A stretch of 64,000 nt of DNA from Arcuatula senhousia (GCA_963971305.1 OZ020303.1:45496106-45560105); one strand, 5' to 3'; shown: positions 25,309-38,620, counted from the first letter of the stretch. Notes: generated by a model not told the origin, from the letters alone. A program made the numbers and translations.

Positions 25309-27236
25309 ACTTCCCTCTTCCTTGGCATGTATGAATACATTGAATTCAATAATGAAAAAAAAATTTGAACACCTGATAAAAATGAGAAAATAAATGAAAC
25401 GTGTTAACTTTCTTTTACTGTATTTTGCCGTGTATAGTGGGCATTTATGTACACTGCGCACCCCCTTTTCATGGTGAAAATCTGGGGGGAAAAGAAGTAT
25501 TAGTGTAAAATGTGCGATCTTTTTCTATGACAGAGAACCCTCAAAATTTGTTGGTATTTATTGTCTAAAACTGTATATTGTTAACATTCTTATGCATGTG
25601 TTTTAGGTTTTTTTTCTCTATTTCAGAAGTCTTTTAACAACATTTTAAGGAAGTTTGCAATCTAAATATTACGGTACTGGATGGGATTTACAATTTCAAA
25701 ATTAGTTATGGGATTTATGTGATGAACATTTTATAGTACAAATGGAATAAAAATATGTCAAATCTTTTTAGGAGTACAAAACATACATGTCATGCATTTT
25801 TTATCGGTGGAATATGTTATAATTCTCGTTCTGTGGATTAATCAGTGATTGTGAATATTTTTGTATTTTCTTTCTATATTTGGATTCTAAAAGCAGCTAT
25901 CGACAAACTAACTTACATCATAACAGACTGACAAGACATTGACAATGCAACGAAAACAACATTTAACGTTGAATGGATTTATATACACATAAAATACATG
26001 TGAAACTTATTGAACTTGGTAAGTATCAGGTGTCTGCATTTTAGTTTTACTTGATAAGAAATCGATCAAGTTCTACATCTGATGTTTTGCATGATGAATC
26101 ATAAAGCAATATGTCACCAAACCGCACCTGACCCTGGTTCAGTAAGAATTAATCCAGATATTGATATGAAACAATCTGAGAAAGTTGCAGGTATAAAAAG
26201 GTTACAAATGCCCTTGATGAATGTATAAAGGTTTTGCAAACTGTATCTTCCATAAACTATTTCACTAAAAGTGTAAGTTTTTCTAAAATTGTGGCCTTGA
26301 CATTTGACCCCAAAATATGTCATAAGCTTAAAATTTAATGTGTCCAGTCAGGGTTTTCTTCAATGTAGCACAATCGTACATGTACATGTAGATCAATTTT
26401 AAATTCAAGTTGTCAGAGATTTTGCAAGACCTGCTTGGTCCAAAGAAAGGCATACAGGGCGTAAGACCTCCCTTAAACTGACCAAAAAAATTGTTTTTTT
26501 GGACTAAATCCTCACCAAAGAAAAACACTTGAAAAAAAATTGTGCCTTGCACGGCTTGGCAAAAAACAACAGCAAAATATTTTTTTGCCTCCCCTAAACT
26601 AAAATCCTTAATCTGTCCCTTTTGGTTCCAAGTGCAGTAGAGTTGTGGAAGATTGATTACAATGTATTACATGTACATGTACACAAATGTACATTGTTCA
26701 TAGCATACAACTGTAAAAAAATGGTTTTTTTCTTCATATTATTCAAATTCAAGGACAATTTTGAAAGTTATTTGGTAGATAAAAGATCCGACTCTACAAG
26801 GTCTTTTTACAAATTTTATGTCATAAGATAGTTCAATTGATTTATTTGGGTATCATAGTACATTTGTGTAATACTAGGGCCTTCTTGAATGGATATCTAC
26901 TCTTCTTTTTGTGAACATTGTACAATGTACATGTATGTCAGAACTTGAGGTTTATAATAATGTTTAAAATCTTTACATACACAATTTTATGATCAATAAG
27001 GTCCCACACAGTTGAAATAGGAATAAATGCAATGTGAAGGTCCATTTTGTGTACAATTTAGCTTCATGTACATGCAGTTAGTAAAAAAGAACAAAATTTC
27101 AAAACACCAGTATCTGTATGACCTACTTTTTCAGCATGACTGATCTGACCTAATAAAGTTTAATGGCTACTATTACTTGTTAATAGATATAGTCATCATG
27201 ACTTTATAATAGACATTAAAATCATATACATGTTAA

Positions 27237-27433
27237 CAGGGATTGGGAAGGCAGGGGCCATGGGCCATTGGCTCATAAAAAATGAAAATGGCCACCTCTC
27301 ATCTAAAACATTTATATAGAATATTAAGAAATGGCCCCTTGAAATTTTGAATTTTTTGAATTGACCCCCCCCCCCCCCTTGGATCCGCCACTGTAATTAT
27401 GGCCCTATGCTAAAAATTCCATCCCAATCTCTG
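27237..27433. mobile_element. hAT-type MITE (197 bp)
   Basis: TIRs are CAGGGATTGGGA and CAGAGATTGGGA (right end as reverse complement). The flanks CATGTTAA (27229-27236) and CATGTAAA (27434-27441) are an 8-bp duplication with one mismatch. The interior holds a long C run and a TTGGATCCGCCACT word. Confidence 0.75.
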
Positions 27434-28370
27434 CATGTAAATCACTGCATTTTATTTCAATGTTATCTCTTACTTGATGTAAATACCCAGTAGTCTATTT
27501 ACTCAAAGGAACTGTTAAGAAAAATACAAAATAAAACCATAAAGTAGAATTCTTAATATATTATGTTTGAAGGGCTTTAATTCATTTAAAAAAAAATTAT
27601 GTGAGATCTTGACATTCCATATACATGTACATGTATCAAAGGTCCTGATGTACTGCCAAATAGCAGGTCATGATCAACTGACATAACTTTCAGTAGACAA
27701 ACATTAACACATTTGAATGGTTATATACATGTACATGTTAAATATACTGTTATTACCTGCCATTTACCTGTCAGTATTCAACACCTACTTAGTAATCAAA
27801 TAAACATTCTGGTCTGTTGACATAGGCAATACACATCCTAGCCCAGAGCAGTTGTAACACAGTGTTAGCATGTAATTGATAGGTCTTCAAATTAGCTCCT
27901 ATATAATTGACACATTTGTGGCCATTAAATTTAGATAAAGAAACACTGGGTACATGTGTACATGTATTTGTTACATTTAGCTTTTAAATGAAAAGGTTCA
28001 GTTTTATTCTCTTTGATTGTATTAAAAAAGAACACTTTTTTTTTAAAATGAACAAAACATTTTTGATCTCATTGTCACCTCAGACTAAATACATGTATAT
28101 GTCATTTCTGACATCAAAAAAAGGGGGAGCTACTGTCGCTGGTCTAGAAGTTAACTTTTACCTACATGTATATATTAGATGGTTCTACTTTTAACTCTGT
28201 GACCTGCTACTTTTGCCAAAAATAAAGGAAATCAACCTTTTACTTCACAATTTTAGCCTTCTACTTCAAAATATAAGGAAAACCCTGAGACCAGATTTTA
28301 TATGACTAGGCTTGCACTATTATTTTTAAAATCTAAATTGTTAAATAGATAATTTGATATTTATTTATTA

Positions 28371-28501
28371 CAGGGATTGGGAAGGCCAGGGACCATGGGC
28401 CATTTTCACATCCAAATGGAAAACGACCCCTTATTATAAAAAAATAATACATGTAGTAGAATAAGAAGTGGCACCTTGTTAAAATTTTTCTCCCAATCCT
28501 G
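28371..28501. mobile_element. Related hAT-type MITE (131 bp)
   Basis: It begins CAGGGATTGGGAAGGC, ends TCTCCCAATCCTG and shares CCATGGGCCATT with the copy at 27237. No convincing target duplication is visible. Confidence 0.6.
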
Positions 28502-29508
28502 ATAACTTTGAGCATTAGAATAGATGAAGAATAATCAATATTTTTGAATGAACATGTAAGAAAATAAAATAAAAGTTAGTTACACATGTATAAAATTGTA
28601 CTATACAGGTACAAGTTTGTTGTACACACTGTCACATACATTTGACGATTTGTACATGTACTGTTTATTGATCTACATACTACAATATACATTGATTGTA
28701 CAAAACCCTGAATAATGTACAAAATATTTAATTTAATATAGGTAATTCACTTGTTGAAATATCAGTTATACATTTTAAATGTACAATGTATATACATGTA
28801 TGCACTAGATAGTAGAAGGTCATGCATACATGTATAGATTTCTAAGTCTGGTGTAATACCTATTTAAAAGTTATGTATAGTATATTCCATTGGCAATTGA
28901 TCAAATATTTGTCCATTATCTGGTGCTCGTCATGTCTTGTAGTAGTACATGATTCTATAAAGAACTTTAAATCAGTCAGGTAGACTAAATTTAATTTACT
29001 ATTTTATTTTAAAAAGTGTAAATGTTAAAAAGATTTTTTTTTCTCCAATAGTTCACTAACCAGAACTTGTAAAAATGCATTGAAGGTCTCATTTTGACTT
29101 CGAGTTGATCTGAAAAGCATCTAGACAATATGACATGTACGTCATTCTACATTCTTTTTGCATTAATGTTTTCAGCATTTATATTGTGATTGTGTGTTAG
29201 GCATATTTTTTCTTCTCCCCAAAACATAACAAAATACTCAAAACCAATCACCAGCATGACCAGTCAATTCATGAATAAAATAACAAGAACACCAAAAAAT
29301 ACCAAAATGCATTCTTTGTTTTAATTTTGAGCTTAAATCACATTGCCTTTGTGATTCAAATAAATTCATTGTATGTTAGCTCAGATCCGGCTCTTCCATA
29401 ATTGTGCACACACAAAAAAACATAAAATCAGTAAAACAGTTGATTATGTTCAATGTTGCATCCTTGAATATTGGTATGCAATTTAAAATGCAGCTACACT
29501 AATCCTTG
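28502..29508. other. Non-coding DNA
   Basis: AT-rich, with many TACATGTA-type palindromes. No gene or RNA was recognised. Confidence 0.45.
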
Positions 29509-29515
29509 CATCTGG

Positions 29516-30506
29516 CAGGGATTAAATAAAACTGATGGGATATGTATCTGTATATAATCACTAATGCTCTATGCCTCCTCTGTTTACCTGAGATTTTGTC
29601 ATATTCTTGCATGTTTTCTGTTGAAAATAGGTCAACTTTCTCCAGGGTATGCATTAAAACTACTGAACAGATTTTTATGAAATTTATATCAAATAAAAGA
29701 GGGGAAAATGGAAAATAGCTATTTCGCCATGTGAAGGGAAACAAACTTCAAAAAAAAGAAAATTTTCATGTTTAATTTTAGGTGTATTTAAGTTCAATGT
29801 CATTTTCAGAAGGTTCATAAGGGTTAAATTTCTCCAGGGTTGGTTCTGAAAATAATAGGTGTATCAAAATGGAAATTATATCCTCTGAAAGACAATTATT
29901 TTCTCAAATGCTAATTAAAAACTCTGTATTTCTATATTTAGAAATGCCAAAGATATCAAAGAATAAAAATTACCTATCTTCAATAAAACTTAAAAAAAAC
30001 ATCAAAGTTTGAATTTCTTGCTATTTCATGGTCTTAATTAATAAACAATTTTATTGTGAATCTAGACAAATTTATATTCAATAAACAGACCAGAGAAAGG
30101 GCTTTCATGTGATATAAGTTTTATGACTGTAATATACCATTAAGCCCGCCAATTAACAGGTAGAAATTTGTCAATTTCACCTAATTCCCCTGAGGCACTT
30201 ACTGATAAAAATGTGCAATTACTGATTTTTTTCCTTGTCAATTTAGCACTTATTGAAAATTTTACTTAAGAAACTTGGACCATCTTTACATTATTCAATA
30301 TAATTTCTATATTTTCATTGTGATTGCCAAATATTTTATATATGATAATTCCTGAATAATTTCTCTTTCCAATGATATAAATATTGTGTAACTTCAGTTT
30401 TTAAAATTTGTGTAAATAAAGAAGAAAGATGGGGAGGCATAGAAAAATATTGAATTTTTGTTAGTTTGTATTGGAAGTTGCTCATCCCTTGTTTTGGACA
30501 TCCCTG
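29516..30506. mobile_element. hAT-type non-autonomous transposon (991 bp)
   Basis: The left end CAGGGATTAAATAAAACTGA and the right end TTTTGGACATCCCTG are flanked by CATCTGG on both sides (29509-29515 and 30507-30513), a 7-8 bp duplication. No transposase frame is recognisable. A 131-bp internally deleted relative with the same two ends lies at 44903-45033. Confidence 0.75.
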
Positions 30507-30513
30507 CATCTGG

Positions 30514-31168
30514 AGACTATTGGAATTTGATTTGATATCGAATTTTGCCTGCATCTGACAATGTCTAGCCAATTTACTACACAGTAGTTTGGTTATTTAC
30601 TATCGCTTGCGTAACGAGAGTATTGATTATCGGTATTACCTAATGCAATGTTATTCATAACTTCATCATGTGTGTCATACTAAGTGCTTGGTGACCTTTT
30701 AAAAGACTCTGAATAATGCCACTGAAATTTCATTCTCTTTTTATTTTCAGGTTTTTAACAGATGAATAAAGAAGATTATAGAATGAGTGATGAACTAGCT
30801 CTTCATTTCTATTTGTATTGAAATAAAGAAATGGAAATAAAAGCAAAAAACAAATATAACAATTTAAATCCAGACATGACAGAATAAATATAACAGATTG
30901 AAATAAGATCCTGAAATGTGTATATAAAACTTAGTAGATTTCATCTTTCCAAATTTTGTCACGATTTATGATTTTAACTCAATTTGTGTATAAAGACTTC
31001 TATAGTAAAGTGTGATTCACTTAACTATTGTAGAAATTATTATTATGTAAGTAAAGTAAGTTCATTTACAAAATGTACAAAAACCGTACAGAAATGTATA
31101 TCGAAGGCATTTCATGTATATGGAGGGTTGAAACACCATATTTTATAAGGGGTACCACCAATATTTTT
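30514..31168. other. Non-coding DNA
   Basis: It contains a strong acceptor-like site (pyrimidine tract then CAG at 30748-30750) followed at once by a stop and AATAAA-like words, which could be a terminal untranslated exon. Otherwise nothing was recognised. Confidence 0.35.
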
Positions 31169-31546
31169 ATACCCCGCCACACGAAGTGGGGAGGTATTAC
31201 AATGTATGTTAAACCTTCAGTTTCTTTCAGTGTCTGTCTGTCCGTCCCCCCCCCCCCCCCCGAAGGTTTCTGAATGATAACTTGAAAATGGGTCAAAGGA
31301 TTTGAATGATATTTTGCACAGCTGTTAAGTACACTACAATAAAATACAGGTCAAGTTCAATTTTCAGGATGATTGAATATTTGCCTCTTTGTAAATTTTC
31401 AAATTTGAAAATGATAAAATTTTCTGGTCTAAGAAAGAAAACTCATTTCTTTTCTGTATCAATATAGATGTATAGTATATACAGTATACAATGTACATGT
31501 AGTATACAATTATATTTAACTTTTGATGAATATCATGGCGGGGTAT
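31169..31546 (+). repeat. Hairpin-headed repeat, family F, copy 1
   Basis: Left arm ATACCCCGCCAC (31169-31180) pairs with GTGGGGAGGTAT (31186-31197) at 10 of 12 positions. A GTCTGTCTGTCCGTCC tract and a C run follow. Tail GGCGGGGTAT (31537-31546) is the perfect 10-nt complement of the left arm. The body shares ATTTTGCACAGCTGTTAAGT-type sequence with the copy at 41184. Confidence 0.75.
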
Positions 31547-33672
31547 CATTTAATGTCCCATTACATGCCCTATTTTTTTGTATTAGTATTCAGTATTGTA
31601 CAATGCAACAAACAAAAATCCCCCCCCCCCCAAAAAAAAGAAAAAAAAGAAAACTTCAAGTGGTGTTCCACCCCTCCAGATAAGCCTATACATTTTACAG
31701 TAATATTCATTTAAAAAAAAAACATTAGAATTCAATAAAATGAAAATGTTATCACACACCTATCTACAAAAATGTACAGTCAGTGACTTTTTGAGATGCC
31801 CACTGTTGATGTGGGCATGGTGGGCATGAAATTCAGACAAACATAGAGATTTTACAAAAAAGACTTAGTATCTCATTGGTCTTAACATATTTATAAAATA
31901 AAGATTTTATAAAATAATCCCAAAAAAAATTTAGTGGATAGCTTCATTCAATTCCACAAATGAAAAATTTAAAAACGGGGGTGGACCCTCCTGATCTACA
32001 TGTAGATTTGAAGGCTTTAGACTTGTAATTAGATGGAAGACACAAGTCTGATTTTAAAAGTCAGAAATTAGTTTGTGGTTGGAATTGAACACCATTCCAC
32101 TTTTAAAGAATTTTCAGCATGGATAATTGATCAAGAAGCAAGTGCTGTTATAGGTGAGCTAGGTATTGGAGTCCCTAGGATTTGAATGCAAATGATCCAG
32201 AACTTTTTAAAATTAAAAATAAAAAAGTGTAATGTTATACGTCCAAAACTCTGTTAACATCTTGTGTTGTTTGGCTTGCTGTATGATCCAAATATAAATA
32301 GATTTTACGATTGTATCGTCAACATCTTTTTAACCAATGATGCCTTTTGAGCAACCTTTAAAGAAATTATGAAAATCAACACATGCAATATTGCAATAGG
32401 TAATTCCTTCTTTCCAGCACTTGAAAAAAGGTAAGCATTACGTTCACATGTGCTACATGTACAGGTATATTCCATCACACCTGTTAGCCTTTTTCTCGTA
32501 TTTTCTTGCAAATGTGGTTTCAAGGGTACCTTCTTGTATTTTGTCCTTTTTTAAAAAATTGGTCTGGAAATCGTCCTATTCGTCTGTAGGAGCTGGAATC
32601 TGATGAACCAATCCCCCTTTCGAAAATTTTCGGACAAGACTCCCCGTGCAGCGACATAGAAAAAAGGGGGAGCGGAGTGAGAGATGTAATTTTAATTATA
32701 GATTGAACCAGACTAAATTTGATTTCATGATTTATTAGTCACTGATTAAAACTACACATGTATGCTTTTTAGGTCTTGAGCATATCCTTAAATGGCTTTG
32801 AAAGCTTTCTTTGTTACAACTAGGACCAATTATTTCAAGTCTCCGTTTAGTTCGATGTTCGTCCACCCGAACCCCCAATTGTATCGGGTGGGGGGCTCTT
32901 TAAACTTTGCATGGGAAGGAAGTTCGATGTTTAACAGAATTCCAGATGCTTTTTTTAGCTAAGCCACTTTCAACATTTAATTTAATGGTAAAAAAGAGGA
33001 AGTGCATTCTAGAGTAGATGCCTTGTTTATTTGTTTAAAATCAGATCTATGCGCCGTCCGTACTAAAGGAAATTTGGTATGCAAGGCTTAAATCATGGAT
33101 ACAAAAGCATGACTGTCAGCGGTTTGCCCTCTTTCGTTGGTAACTTGACTGGGCCTGGAATGGTATTACACATGATGTAATATGTTAAAACCATGTTTAT
33201 CCAATTTGTTGTTTCAATTAGTTCTTGTCCTGGTTATGACTGAAATATTGCATGTTATTGGGCATCAAACAAACAAACAAACCCTTCAGAAGTAAAACAA
33301 AAACAACTAACATGACAGCTCTTGGTCCATTGTGCATTAGATAAAGGTAATAACACAACTACCGAACTTGAATGATCAATCTCATAGTCCAGAGAAAATG
33401 ACAAAAACGAATCAGTCATACCGGAGAATGAAACACTTACAAATCTCTTTAAAAAAAACATACAATGATAAGACGTTTCAACAAATTGGAGATGGAATTG
33501 GCAATGCAAACACAAGTTGTAACGAGTGCGCTCCGGCAGTTCCCGCTTGATGTAACACAAGATGATTTCTTAGAAAAATCCTGCTTTGCGCACAGGTCAA
33601 GAAATCGTTTAGTTAATATTTACTGTTTAGACACCCACACCACCGCTATTTTTCGGAAGAATCAGTGAGTAA
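31547..33672. other. Intergenic DNA
   Basis: No gene was recognised. Overlapping open frames on both strands at 33255-33668 are short and unmatched. A GGGCATCAAACAAACAAACA end at about 33260 resembles a SINE tail. Confidence 0.45.
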
Positions 33673-33943
33673 GGGGACGACCATTTGATTTGGGGGCGGG
33701 GGCCTGGCAGTTTTTGTAAATAAATATTCTGGCCTGGATAAAGTTGGAAATAAATAATCTGGTCTCTGTAAATACTCTATCCCAAGGTCCTTGCTCAATT
33801 AAACTATTGTATGCCGCATAAAATAAATATTTTTGCCGCATAGTGGTGAAAAATAAATATTCTGGCCCGCAAAATTTGGAAAATAGATAATCTGTCTCTA
33901 CCGAAACTGCCTGCCCCCCCCTCAGAATCAAATGGTCGTCCCC
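33673..33943. mobile_element. PIF/Harbinger-like MITE (271 bp), copy 2
   Basis: TIRs are GGGGACGACCATTTGATT at both ends (right end as reverse complement), flanked by TAA (33670-33672 and 33944-33946). The interior repeats AAATAAATATTCTGGCC and AATAATCTGG words, which create spurious open frames. It is the same family as 10080-10351 and lies about 650 bp upstream of the Myc promoter motifs. Confidence 0.85.
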
Positions 33944-34559
33944 TAACCTGGTTTGACTTCCAAAAAATCTGCTTCGTAAATTCAACATAGATTAATTTAG
34001 GGTTCTGATTTTCCATTGTTTTGTTGTCTAGAGCATTTCTGATATTATATTTCATTGAGATGAACTTGTTGGTTATTTTTACAGATGCATAATTTCACGA
34101 ATCTTCAGTATTGTGCAAGATTAAAGGTTCAATGTTTCAATTTAACAGTAATATGTGAGGGCACATCAATGACCACTTCGACCAATATGTATGGGTTCCT
34201 GTTCAATTTATATTATTTGAGTGAAAATACAGGAAAAAAATACTTCAATGAACTTGGTGCATTTTTGAAACGCAGTATACTTAGGAAGAAACTCGTATTT
34301 TCTTCAAATCTAGCAAAAAGTACGTTTGTTTACAAATAACCTATATATAATTGATGATGTGTATTAGAACATCTGCCTGAACTACACCTGTATGTTAAAA
34401 TTGTGTATTGCACTACCAACTTTAAAAACAAACAATGAAATTAAACATGTTAAACGGCAGATGTTTTCATCAACAGGAAAAATGTAACATTTTATTACAA
34501 CTTTGTCAAAAGTTTGAAAGATCAACATGAATGAATGGGGCGTGTTTTAAAAATTCATT

Positions 34560-34933
34560 GATCGAGACAAGCCATTAAGCCACGCCTCTATTTTTCCCGC
34601 CGTTAGGTGATTTACTCAATAACACGGAGCAGACGAAATTAGTACCTTATGATGATAATTTTTAATTAAGCTAATTTTTTGGCAATTAAAATTGACCGAT
34701 TTTAATTTATATTTACCCATTAAATGAGGTAACATCATTTTTAGAAACTGTCATTGCTTTAGATGCAAATGCGTAAATGTGACCTTGGATGATATCAGTC
34801 GTGGCGGAGTAATATTCTAATATGCATATCAATCATGCGTAAGTTCCCTGAAATAGTCATACCAAGACGTAAAGTGAACAGTTGCCAAGTTGTCACCGAA
34901 ATTGGACTTACTGGATATTTCACTTAAACTAAG
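34560..34933 (+). promoter_or_regulatory. Putative Myc promoter and non-coding exon 1
   Basis: TTTCCCGCC, a full E2F consensus, lies at 34593-34601, a perfect octamer ATGCAAAT at 34763-34770 and a STAT-type TTCCCTGAA at 34844-34852. A good donor (CTAAG then GTATGA) at 34933/34934 would end a non-coding exon 1, joined to the acceptor at 35524. Vertebrate MYC also has a non-coding first exon and an E2F site in its promoter. The start site itself is not determinable, and motif function is inferred. Confidence 0.5.
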
Positions 34934-35246
34934 GTATGAAGAAAAAGTTTATTCGTTAAATTGCATAAAACTTACAGACATGTATTTGTTATTTTATAAA
35001 TGTATGTTATTCAAGACTTATTTTAGATTCCGTCTAATCCGAGAAGAATGTCGGTGACAAGAAATGTCAAAAATTGAGACGTCTTGTTTTAACGTTATTT
35101 TCTTGTAAAATACATTCTAAGTATGCGGAATAGCTGCTTTACATAACAAATAATTAATTGTTGGTGTTTGTATTTTTCTGTATTGTGTCGTTATAGAAAT
35201 CTACCATAAAACATGATTTGTCGGAAATTAGGTCAAAATGCCGGCT

Positions 35247-35252
35247 CACGTG
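35247..35252. promoter_or_regulatory. Canonical E-box CACGTG in Myc intron 1
   Basis: CACGTG is the preferred Myc/Max site. It sits about 315 bp downstream of the proposed exon 1 donor, in a locally GC-richer patch, so autoregulation is possible. Binding is not shown. Confidence 0.4.
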
Positions 35253-35531
35253 TACATTCGGCCATTTCATGATGTAACATATTGTACAATTTAACGTTAT
35301 TTTTAACTGAAAGTTCCTTTCTTTATTAAACATGTAAAAGTAAAAAGTTGTCAAACATTTTAAGATACCATTGTCATTGGCTGACACTTTACGATTTTCT
35401 TGGAGTTCACGGATTTCTCGTGCGAGTTAAAAGTAGGCGGGGCACCTGCCAATAGTCAATACTACGTATACACTGTAGATGACACGACTTCTTTAAATGC
35501 TGATTGAATTTTTATGTATTTCAGAACAGCA

Positions 35532-36033
35532 ATGGCTAGAATGTGTAAACAGTGTGACATGGATAATTCACATGTATTACAACACTGCATGTATGAACCA
35601 GAAATGCAGGCTTCTCCAGCATCTTTACCAAGTGATGACATCTGGAAAAAGTTTGAATTGATACCAACTCCACCAAGGTCTCCAGAGCGAGATGAACCAT
35701 TTGATATGGTTTTAGGATTAGATATTGAGGATATGAATTTCCCATTTGATGCTAATTTCTTTGAGAGTGAGGATTTTAATCCAAAGGAAACTTTTTCTGA
35801 GTCTCCCCCTTCGCCAAGCTTGTGCTCTAAGCTTATTCAGGATTGTATGTGGTCTGGAGATACATTTTCTTCAACTGAACAACAGGACAAGATTTCAACA
35901 TCATTTGACATGAAAACTGTTGACCCAATGGCAGTTTTCCCATGCTCTGTTGCCAACACTAACCACAGCATCACAGGATATTTGAGTGAAACTAAACTTC
36001 ACAGTCTTGGCACTGAAACTCCTTCAGATTCAG
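35532..36033 (+). CDS. MYC: Myc coding exon 1 (exon 2 of the gene)
   Basis: Encodes residues 1-167 and the first base of codon 168: Myc boxes I and II, the transactivation and degron region. The exon itself begins at 35525 after TATTTCAG, leaving only 7 untranslated bases. Confidence 0.95.
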
Positions 36034-37060
36034 GTAAAGAAAATTTGTATTTCCTTTTATAAAAAATATTGAAATCTGTTATTTATTTAGTTTATATTTA
36101 ATTGTTATGATTGAGTACTTACTAAATATGCTGAGCTAAAGGTTCTGAAGTATGAGAATATTGAATAAGTTATACAACATGTAACAGAACATTTGTTGCA
36201 TGAGAAGATATATTGTTTAAAATTATTTTATTATATAATTTAATTGAATTGTGATATTTGTATGACTTTCATGTGTGAGAAATTCTCAGTACTAAAAAAT
36301 CACATTGGACAATGTATAAATTCATGGAAAAAAATAGTACTGTTCTAAGGGAGGTAATCCAATTTAATTTAAAGAACATTTTTTATAGAGATTTTATTTT
36401 ACCTTTTCAGAAGAAGAAATTGATGTAGTTACTGTAGAGAAAATGCAACAAACTTCAACAACTGCTGGACCAACAATCAATAAGTCAAACATTCAGAACA
36501 GAAGTATAAGGACACAAATTAAAATTGAAAAGAACAATGGTGACAAAGTGGAAGTTATTCCAGTGAAAACAACAACATTAAAAATCAGGGTTGAAACACC
36601 AGACTTACATAATTACAGTTTACCTCATTCTCATCAACCTAAACGAGTGCGGTCGTACCCAGTTTCACCATCACATACACCATATCCTTCAAAGAAATCG
36701 AAAAAGGACTTAGGTGTTCCAGACTTTAAACGTGTGTGTCAAAAACTTCGTGCAAGTAAAAGTTCATCAGACTCTGAGGAGTGTATAAGTGAAGGTGGTA
36801 AAAGGACTCAACATAATGTTCTAGAAAGGAAACGTAGAAATGACTTGAAATTCAGTTTCTTTGCATTACGTGACAGTGTACCGGAATTAAACAATCAGGA
36901 ACGTGCTCCTAAAGTGCTTATTCTAAGGAAAGCAGCAGACTATGTACATTCTCTCAACTCAGAAAACAAAAGACTAGAAAATGAAAAGGCTGTCTTGTTA
37001 GCTAAACAACAGAAATTGAGACGGACTATTGAAATTCTACAAGATAGTGATTTTTTCTAA
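35532..37060 (+). CDS. MYC: Myc proto-oncogene protein, bHLH-zipper transcription factor
   Basis: Nuclear transcription factor that, with Max, binds E-boxes and drives growth and ribosome genes. The coding sequence joins 35532-36033 and 36411-37060 (intron 377 bp, donor CAG/GTAAAG, acceptor TTTTCAG) and gives 383 residues. Myc box I is at residues 35-53 (DDIWKKFELIPTPPRSPER) with the T46/S50 phosphodegron spacing of human T58/S62. Myc box II is at 102-109 (IQDCMWSG). An acidic EEEIDVVTVEK is at 168-178 and a basic KKSKK near 262. The bHLH starts at about 298 with the class B H302/E306/R310 triad, and a leucine zipper reaches the C-terminus. The start is the first ATG after the acceptor at 35524; an ATG at 35514 lies in the intron. 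A single Myc gene is usual in molluscs, so it is pre-duplicate to vertebrate MYC, MYCN and MYCL. Confidence 0.97.
36411..37060 (+). CDS. MYC: Myc coding exon 2 (exon 3 of the gene)
   Basis: Completes codon 168 (Glu) and encodes the acidic segment, nuclear-localisation-type basic cluster and bHLH-zipper, ending at TAA 37058-37060. The phase 1 junction restores the EEEIDVVTVEK motif, which confirms the splice. Confidence 0.95.
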
Positions 37061-38620
37061 GTTTTGTAAATATGTAAAAATTGAATAGGGCATAACTCGT
37101 GTTCATTGTGTTATATTTGAGTTAGCAACCAACCATGCTCAGCTGACTTGGTACTGTCACAGGTTTACCATTGTATAAAGTTATATGCTGCAAATAGCTT
37201 GTTAACATTATTAATCCCCAGTTTGTGTTCATTAATATATCTACCCGGGATGTGTTTTATAGGGTGTGGACTTTGTTTAGTGCAAATATATAGGCATTTT
37301 ATTTTTTCGCCACTGCCAAGCTGTTGATTTTTTTTTTCAATCAGATTTATTTCATTTCATATGGTTATCTATTTTTAGCATTACACATGATGCAATGTAC
37401 ATGTATTTTTATTACATTGCAAAGGAAAGTTAACACTGACAAAATTAGTAATGAGCATTCAATTTTATTTCATTGAATTTTTTTCCAGTACATGTTTGTA
37501 GGTACGATGTGCTGTAGGTTAAGATTTGTTTCTGTTCAATTTTGTTTTTCTTTTTTTATGCAAATGATAGTGCTGGATTTATTCTACTTTAAAGAGTAGA
37601 TCACTTTTGCATTTTTAGTTATTTTCCTATTGAAAGATGGTAGGGAGAAAAGGGATTGTAGACATTTTTTAAATGAATGTGGACAATATAATGGTTGTTT
37701 CATTTGCATGAATTTCAAAAGGGAATTTGTTCAACAGGCATATTGAAAAAAAATCAAGTTTTTTTTTAATACTACACATTCAAATGTAATAAGAATTTAA
37801 AATGTTGCAGGATTGAAATAGAATAATAAAATAAACTGGAAATTAAAGTTTTGTCTTGTTGAACAAGTTCCACATTGATTTAGTGTGTTGAATGAGGTCT
37901 TAAAGTTGATTTTTTGTTAGGTTTGTAATATATATTTTAACATTGTTGAGTCCTTTTTGACAAAGAGTTTTTTCATTTATCCTCACTTTTTGTTTTGTAT
38001 ATAACTGCAAATAGCAGTAGTTTGTTTGTAAAAGTTCACAGCTTCATTAGTTTTAATTTTTGATGTTAAAGGTTAACAGTTAATGATAATACTATGATTT
38101 TAATTAAAAACAATTTTAAAAACTTAATTGTCAAAGAAAATATAAGTAGATTATAGTCTGCAATACCAGTCAATAGTGCTAAAATACAATGTATTTCCTC
38201 ATAAACCTACAATTTTATACATTCTCATACTTTTTTTGTTAAAATCATTTTTTTACATATTTTGTATATTGATTAATACTTTTTTCTTTTAATTTTTCAC
38301 AGCTTAAGGAGAAGCTGATTTTTTCACTTTATCAGATGACCATTATGATTATATTAAAGTTAAAAAATGAAAGTAATACTGCAAAAAAATATTATAAAAA
38401 ATAAATATCTTGAAGCTTTATTTGTGTTTGTCACTTCAATCTGAATCTGCATGGGAGTAAATGTACATGTACTATTGAAAACAAGTCACAGCATAGATGT
38501 ACATTTGAAACATTTCATGATTCTTTCACTGTGTACCGCAAAGTAAAATACATGTATGTACACCATGTAAAGTGTTATCTGTGTAAATGTACCACTACAT
38601 GTATCTATTAAATAAGAATT
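37061..38620 (+). other. Myc 3' untranslated region and downstream DNA
   Basis: U-rich sequence with ATTTA-type words and no coding frame. The most convincing end of the transcript is the signal at 37825-37830. Further AATAAA words near 38400 could give a longer form. Confidence 0.5.
37825..37860 (+). terminator. Candidate Myc polyadenylation signal
   Basis: AATAAAATAAA is followed about 20 bases later by the GT-rich TTTTGTCTTGTTG, the usual animal layout. It lies 765 bases past the stop. Confidence 0.5.

Larger units (their letters stand above)
20641..27228. other. Intergenic DNA with scattered short repeats
   Basis: No gene was recognised. The stretch contains a GGCGGATCCAG-type repeat start at about 21126, a SINE-like scrap at 21690-21815, a TA-type MITE at 22098-22258, a minimal hairpin element at 23093-23180 and a retroelement-like scrap at 25207-25308. 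Confidence 0.5.

Noticed and set aside
33255..33668. Overlapping frames on both strands just upstream of the Harbinger MITE
   Set aside because: No recognisable domain, no convincing splice sites; opposite-strand overlap argues for chance.
35514..35531. Upstream in-frame ATG as Myc start
   Set aside because: It lies before the TATTTCAG acceptor at 35524, so it is intronic. The ATG at 35532 is the first in the exon.
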